The position numbers were made by a program, and so were the translations under genes. A model generated the notes under the pieces. That model did not search any database. It was not told the origin of the DNA and was given only the letters and a program-made list of their open reading frames with translations. A stretch of DNA of 64,000 nt from Acanthosoma haemorrhoidale. Its lineage: Eukaryota; Arthropoda; Insecta; Hemiptera; Acanthosomatidae. Shown piece by piece: positions 59,145 to 64,000 of the stretch. Location: positions 32,088,796-32,152,795 of the forward strand of contig OV884012.1 in NCBI GenBank assembly GCA_930367205.1, in the 5' to 3' direction. Numbering within the stretch: the stretch's first letter is position 1; the number at the start of each line of letters is the position of its first letter.

Positions 59145-59597
59145 CAAAGCACTATGTTCAGGAAAAGAGGAACAGGGTAGGTTTATAGGTAGTTCATGTG
59201 GTCTTGGAATGACCACGAATTCACACTCAGTGTCTAAGGGTAGGCGAAAACAGTCAGGATCCCAAAGGCGAGTGTGAACCGGAGAGAAGCAGACTGGATT
59301 GCCGTGGGAGATGGTACTAGGTAAATTTGTAGGGCCACAGCAACCGTCGTCCACGAGGGAGAGGTTTCTCCCAAGGAGGAGCTAGATTTAGCGAGACGAA
59401 GGCAGAGATTCCCACTAGGAAGATGTGGGGTCTGACAACGGACTAAAACATAGCGAGGTTAGTAGAGAGAGTTGCAGAGGTAGTCGAATGAGAAGAACTT
59501 GGTTTAAGTAGAGCAGCAAGCGCCAGTGCAGAGAGAGATATAGAAGTGTTCAAGGTGCCGGTTTGGTAAGTTCTATTTTTCGCTCTTCGACGCGGGG

Positions 59598-59606
59598 TTT
59601 ATATAG
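59598..59606 (-). promoter_or_regulatory. TATA box in repeat P
   Basis: The minus-strand CTATATAAACCCC block is shared with the third copy at 63833-63839 in the other orientation. It is absent from copy 1. Confidence 0.5.
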
Positions 59607-59679
59607 GCAGGCCAGCCTTGGTGGGGATGGCTCCCCACCTGCGGCTGTTTCCCCCACTAGCTTCTCTCCCCTATTCGCC

Positions 59680-59687
59680 TGACGTCA
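59680..59687. promoter_or_regulatory. CRE-type palindrome in repeat P
   Basis: TGACGTCA is the consensus site for CREB/ATF factors. It is conserved at 52039-52046 in copy 1 and lies about 80 bp upstream of the TATA box on the minus strand. Confidence 0.45.
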
Positions 59688-59689
59688 TT

Positions 59690-59829
59690 TTTTTTCCTTT
59701 CATAGCCCCTTCAAATCCACAGACAATTATATTTAATTATAGATCCTCAGGTGAATCTATTTACAAATTATTTTTGTATTTCTTGTAGCATCACTACATT
59801 ATATACAGGTTTTGTTATTTTATTTATTT
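59690..59829 (-). mobile_element. J2 LINE 3'UTR inserted in repeat P
   Basis: Its poly(A) tail (plus-strand poly-T at 59688-59696) abuts the TGACGTCA of repeat P. The 3'UTR matches 45393-45530 closely, including ATAGATCCTCAGGTGAATCT. No coding part is left. Confidence 0.82.
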
Positions 59830-60892
59830 TTTTTCTAAGCTCTCTAGTTAGAAATTTAGGATGAGGGAAAAATATAGAATATTTAGGTTAATCGGATCCT
59901 TATACTAGGAGTACCTGCTTGAAGGTGGTGTGTGAGGATTAAGGCGTGTGGGAAGCCTCGGTGGAGGTTGGTTGTTTCGATACAGTGGTGAGAGTCCACT
60001 GGTGGCTGGACTTAGAGTCTCTCTAGGCATGTAGTGTATTCTTATTTAGTCTGATTTAAGTGATGGGTGCCCCTTAGAGGCTTGTTGTTGGCGGGCCTAG
60101 TGCCGTGATGTCCACCATTTCCTCTGCTTTACTCGATCTTGTGAGTTGCCATCGTGCCGGTAGCGGTGGTGGTGTCATGTCTTTGAATAGAGGGTTTAGA
60201 CTGTGTTTCATCGAGTCGAAGAACTTGATGTGTCTTCTTTTGATGACGCCGGTGATGGTGGGGAGCTCGAACTTTTCGTGCATGTTGGAAGCCTTCATTT
60301 CACGAAAGGGGGTATGTCAGAGTGCCGTTCGCAGTATCTTGTTCTGGAGTCGAGTTATGGTGCTGGCATGTAGAAATCTAAAGAGTGGTGTCCCAAACAG
60401 TAGAGCTGGCCTCAGGGCGCTCTTGTACATTAAGAGTTTCAGTCGAAGGGATATGGCCTGGCTTGTGATGAGATGCTGGAGAGAGTAGTACGTTCTGCGT
60501 ACTCGTTTCAATTTCTTCTGCAAATGTGTGCAACGTCATGTGTCTACCTAGGTTGATGCCTAGGTATCAGATGCTGTTGGCAAGTTTGAATTGAGTCCCG
60601 TCTATGGCGAAGCTGGGTGGCGCTTTCTTTTCCCATGCTGGAAAGAGAAGATGATGCCCTGAGTCTTGGCTGGGTTCGCTTATATGTGGACAGCTCGCAA
60701 CCTGTCGGCGATTAATTGACTGGCACCCTCTGCAGCCTTCAGAGCTTTCGCTGAGTTGAGGCTGGTGCTGTAGACCCCTATATCGTCCGCATATGCTGCT
60801 ACCTCACAATTGGAGTATGATGCTCCTACTGTGTGCGCGGTGTAGATGTTGAAGAGGAGGGGTCCCAGCACCGACCCTTGGGGAACTCTGAC
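59830..60892 (-). mobile_element. J3 LINE (relative of J2), 5'-truncated
   Basis: A poly(A) tail on the minus strand (plus poly-T at about 59825), a 3'UTR, then coding remnants. Frame 60074-60298 has [11 protein letters not shown] and TPPPLPARWQ, as in J2. Frame 60317-60523 has SLRLKLLMYKSALRPALLFG. Frame 60680-60871 has the RT box AAYADDIGVYS, preceded at the truncation point by [16 protein letters not shown] read through 60890. Frameshifts separate the pieces. Confidence 0.88.
60680..60871 (-). pseudogene. J3 reverse transcriptase catalytic fragment
   Basis: MLGPLLFNIYTAHTVG followed by AAYADDIGVYSTSL gives RT blocks 4 and 5 of the Jockey superfamily. The element is cut off just upstream and is not functional. 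Confidence 0.88.
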
Positions 60893-60995
60893 ATAGATAG
60901 ATATTTTCTGATACGAGAAGAGGGGAACTTTTAATTATTAATTAATTTAACCGTAATTAAGAGGTGGCCAAAACAGTTCTAATTCGTATCTAATG
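60893..60995 (-). repeat. Repeat P, copy 2 (resumed after insertion)
   Basis: ACATAGATAGATATTTTCTG and AATTAAGAGGTGGCC match 52070-52140 in copy 1. The LINE block 59690-60892 therefore lies inside a once-continuous P copy; about 25 bp of P are missing at the site. Confidence 0.72.
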
Positions 60996-61116
60996 AGAAA
61001 TGTAGCTCCAGTTCATGTCTAATGATAAATGAAAGGCTTCAACTTAAATAATGCTAAGATAAAAAATAAACTTATTATTTCGCTTATTTCTTTTATAAAT
61101 TATTTCTACAATTGAT

Positions 61117-61610
61117 TTATTGTGTTAAATTACAATCTGCCTTATTGGCCAATAAGTAATATTGATAAATGTTCTTATTCATATCGTATTTGCAATTTTC
61201 ATTCAACCGCTCATTCAAACAGTATTTACAAACGGCCCAGAAACCTCCCGAATCCACTTCGTTGTCACCTCCCTCGCATGCCAAAGAGGGAGTGGAGTCT
61301 TGGAAAGTACCCCACGCTCCTCTGTCAGCCGCGTCACCGGATACGAGCCAGTCGAGGCTGACGAAGAGCGCGAGAGCCCCACATACGCTCAGGACATCAT
61401 TGGAGAAACCGGCCATTGCCAGGACTCCCACTGTTACGCACATATAGCAGGTCACGAGGCCACTGCCGTTTCAGTCTCCGAGGAGAATTATGTGGATGAG
61501 TGGTGCAGTGCAATGACTGTGCTAGGGGATTTGGGTGGTTCGATAGGTTACTATGGAATTTCATGAACTTGGAAGGGATGAGTTCAAGAATATAAGGTAT
61601 ATTAAGAACA
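61117..61610 (-). mobile_element. J1 LINE 3'UTR, long copy
   Basis: It matches 24320-24715 (for example GCCATTGCCAGGACTCCCAC, ATAGGTTACTATGGAATTTC) and retains the 80-bp block CTCCTCTGTCAGCCGCGTCA that the 24-kb copy lacks. It is 5'-truncated at about 61610 within the 3'UTR, so no protein remains. Confidence 0.85.
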
Positions 61611-63130
61611 AGAATATTAAATATCGATTAGTTATAATTTTCGTGAAATTCCTAAGCCTCAGAGTAGAATATATTTTCGATATTATTAGACCCAGCATTA
61701 AATAAATTAAACATTTTTTTATGATGTGAGGAACGAAATTTCGTAGTTTAGAATCATAGTGCAGAAATAGGAATATGAAGATTTAAGTTAGGATAAAACG
61801 GGTGAAACTTTTTTCTTTCATGGCCCAATCACGAGATCCATTAATTATGATATTCATCCGTATCGATATGTTTAAATATGCTAAAATGTTCCCGAACAAT
61901 TTTATTGATGGGCTCCCTTGAATAGCCAGAAGTAAATATTTATACCTGACCACATCCTGGCCATTCATTTAGTATTTTTGTTTTCTACTTCGGTAGCTTT
62001 AGTAACATGGCATTGGCAATGAGGTTGGAATTCTGTAATTACTTTGTATGTGTATTTATAGTTGAACTAAATTTATTAATTTATAAAATCTTCAAAATTA
62101 CCAATTTATCAACCTTAAAAATATAAGAGCCGACTCAATAATTCTGTACTGTTATAACCTTTTGATGTGAGTTAATGTACAGGAGCCTCCGAGTTAACTT
62201 TAAGCTTAGATGAAATTATAAATTGGTTTGGACACGTCAATTTCGTTTGACTTTCAAGGGTTTTATTGGTACCAAAATCTGAAACCGTTTTTTTATTTAC
62301 CCTGAGCCTGTCTGTTCAGGTCTTAGAGTGGCTCCTGCTTTACTTGACATGAAATTTTACTCGTGCGTGGACGTGAAAGCACGACCGTATTAATAAATAT
62401 GACTGATATAAATATTTAATCAGTCGAATGAAACAAAATATTCATACATTTCTGAGTGATGGGTTTTTAATTAAAGAACTTAAACTCATGAGAAATTTAT
62501 AATTTGTTCTAAAATATTGACAAAAAAAACGGTTTAAAAGGTATCAAATGCATATTTTATACTGTTGTTTTTTAAAACACGATTGGTTGGAATATCATTA
62601 AAATATTAGATGGAATGAATCATATTCACGACCACTACTGTTTAACATACGGATAGACTGACAGAGTGATGTCCAAAATGCCGTCCATAGAATAACATCC
62701 AGTGTAGTCGATCAGGAAAGGACAGGCTTTCCAACGATGTCTTTTTAATACTCAGCTCATTTGAACCTATTTTCAGCTCCGCAATGCGATAGATGTTAAC
62801 TGATTGTTGTCTCTATCGATTTATTGAAGAAAACATTGATACAATGATGCATAGAAGGTACTGAATTAGAATGTCGGAGACTGACTATAAAATTGTTGCA
62901 CTGGAAGCGACCATGGCATTAACTGTGAACTGCAATCACGGACGTCCTGAAGACTTCTCCCTTCGGTCCAGACTTCTCCTCTTCTAATAGCTTCCGCACT
63001 CCTCTCTTTCCTACATCCCCGTTGCACCACAAGTCTCCGTTCCCCTTACAGTGCCCCAGTTTGATTGCTGAGTTATTTGAAACATTGGGGACTCATAAAA
63101 GTTTTCGAAGATCACGTTCTCGTGAATGAT
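61611..63130 (+). other. Unannotated stretch
   Basis: AT-rich; no gene or repeat recognised between the J1 tail and the final LINE cluster. Confidence 0.5.
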
Positions 63131-63740
63131 GAGTCTAACTTCACCTAACCTGTCGCTTCGTCTCAAATTTATGATATATAAATGTGTCCTCCGGCCAGCT
63201 CTGCTGTACGGTGCCTCGATATTTACCCCCTTGACTGACAATACAGCCAAATGTCTCCAACATTTCCAGAATGGGATGTGAAAAGTGGTCCAACATACCT
63301 CTCTTGAGAGGTTAAAGAACGCCGACCGGCATCCGTTGCTTGGTGTGCCATCGGTGGTTGAGTTCATCCCCCGGAGACACATCAAGTTTTTCGACGCGTT
63401 GCAGCACCTCACAAATCCAGTGTTTAACACTATGACCCCACCACCCCTCCCGAATCGATGGCAACAGACTGTTGGGGAAAATTTGGGTTAAGAATTAGTA
63501 TGTAAGTTTTCTTTTGTTGTGATCAAAAAGGTGAGCCCCATCACCTTGTAGAGTCTTGTTGATAAAGCCAACTACATTGGGTATCATTGTACTTTTATTG
63601 ATTATATAACTTCTATGCCGATTCAGACCTTGTATAGATTGTACCGGTGGTTTAGGACATATAAAATGTAGTATGTAAATAGATTCGCCTAAGAATCTAT
63701 AGTAAGTAAAAGTTTTGTCATTTTTTTAAGGGATTGGAAA
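63131..63740 (+). mobile_element. J2 LINE 3' part, plus orientation
   Basis: The coding end [20 protein letters not shown] is readable from about 63150 and breaks at TGA (63279-63281), where the 18-kb copy has a sense codon. It continues in frame 63285-63491 ([19 protein letters not shown]). The 3'UTR has GGTGAGCCCCATCACC and a diverged tail ending in an A/G-rich run. Confidence 0.82.
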
Positions 63741-63749
63741 AAAAAAAGA

Positions 63750-63848
63750 AAAGAGAGGGGAGAGAAGCTAGTGGGGGAAACAGCCGCAGGTGTGGAGCCA
63801 TCCCCACCACGGCTGGCCTGCCTATATAAACCCCACGTGCTTAACATC
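63750..63848 (+). repeat. Repeat P, copy 3 (partial)
   Basis: GAGAGAAGCTAGTGGGGGAA, the hairpin region and CCTGCCTATATAAACCCC match the minus strand of 59595-59670. It follows the J2 tail directly and lacks TGACGTCA. Confidence 0.75.
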
Positions 63849-63854
63849 CGTTCA

Positions 63855-63920
63855 CCCTAAATATTTTATATTTCTCCCTCATCCTAAAATTCTAACTAGA
63901 GAGCTTAGGGAAAAAAAAAC
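63855..63920 (+). mobile_element. J3 LINE 3' terminus
   Basis: CTAAATATTTTATATTTCTC through CTAACTAGAGAGCTTAG plus an A-tract matches the minus strand of 59832-59890. Confidence 0.7.
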
Positions 63921-63924
63921 AAAA

Positions 63925-64000
63925 CACTATGACCCTCCAGTGACTCATAGACTGTACCGATACAACCAACCTCCACCGAGGATTCCCACACTCCTTACTC
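63925..64000 (+). mobile_element. Second J3 LINE 3'UTR, runs off the window
   Basis: ACAACCAACCTCCACCGAGG and the following bases match the minus strand of 59940-59990. In J3 this block precedes the terminus, so here a new J3 copy begins right after the A-tail of another. Confidence 0.65.

Larger units (their letters stand above)
59145..59689 (-). repeat. Repeat P, copy 2 (main part)
   Basis: It is collinear with copy 1. Reading the minus strand, the order is TGACGTCA (59680-59687), a purine-rich block, a perfect 8-bp hairpin around TGGC, a TATATAA box (59598-59606), then transcribed-looking sequence. A CRE-type palindrome, a TATA box and a spaced leader look like a promoter. The copy resumes at 60893 after an insertion. 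Confidence 0.75.

Noticed and set aside
1..64000. Intact tRNA or rRNA genes, CRISPR arrays, bacterial operons
   Set aside because: None seen. The only tRNA-like block is incomplete, and repeats are transposon-derived or simple.

Overview
This is an insect-like (probably arthropod) nuclear DNA window. It is AT-rich, with long introns, GT-AG splice sites, Jockey-type LINEs, a Ty3/gypsy element and a mariner-type MITE. There is no bacterial gene organisation, CRISPR array or operon. The species cannot be fixed from the sequence alone.

The backbone is one large plus-strand gene, already under way at the left edge (first visible coding exon at 377) and readable to at least 52551. A plausible last coding exon ends at 58205, with AATAAA at 58247. 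I traced seventeen coding segments by chaining acceptor, open frame, donor and splice phase. Joined, they encode about 950 residues. The first half (377-29502) is leucine- and alanine-rich amphipathic helix, which looks like an armadillo/HEAT-type solenoid. The second half (31456-52551) is Ser/Arg/Pro-rich linker carrying basophilic phosphosite motifs, including an exact 14-3-3 mode-1 pattern, followed by a short helical, acidic end. I could not name the gene. Two places matter for its biology. The 3' part of exon 9 recurs 1.3 kb downstream as a second in-frame exon that differs mostly at synonymous positions. The phase chain breaks between exons 8 and 9, where one more small exon must be missing or alternative.

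The introns hold the mobile DNA. Intron 2 (6266-20994, 14.7 kb) contains a minus-strand Ty3/gypsy element (9362-about 13450) with protease, RT, RNase H, integrase and one LTR. It is broken by frameshifts and fused at its 5' end to a scrap of LINE 3'UTR. The same intron has a mariner MITE, a degenerate CR1-like LINE tail and a Jockey-type tail. Intron 5 holds a 2.5-kb 5'-truncated Jockey LINE (J1) between perfect 12-bp target duplications. J1 tails recur at 0.8, 13.5, 15.6 and 61.1 kb.

A second LINE lineage (J2, J3) and a promoter-like repeat (called P here) make up the nested right-hand part (44.9-45.7, 51.2-52.2, 59.1-61.0 and 63.1-64.0 kb). P carries TGACGTCA, a TATA box and a hairpin. LINE tails repeatedly lie head-to-tail there, and J2 tails abut P at almost the same point twice.

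Most of the remaining sequence is AT-rich intron in which I see nothing definable.
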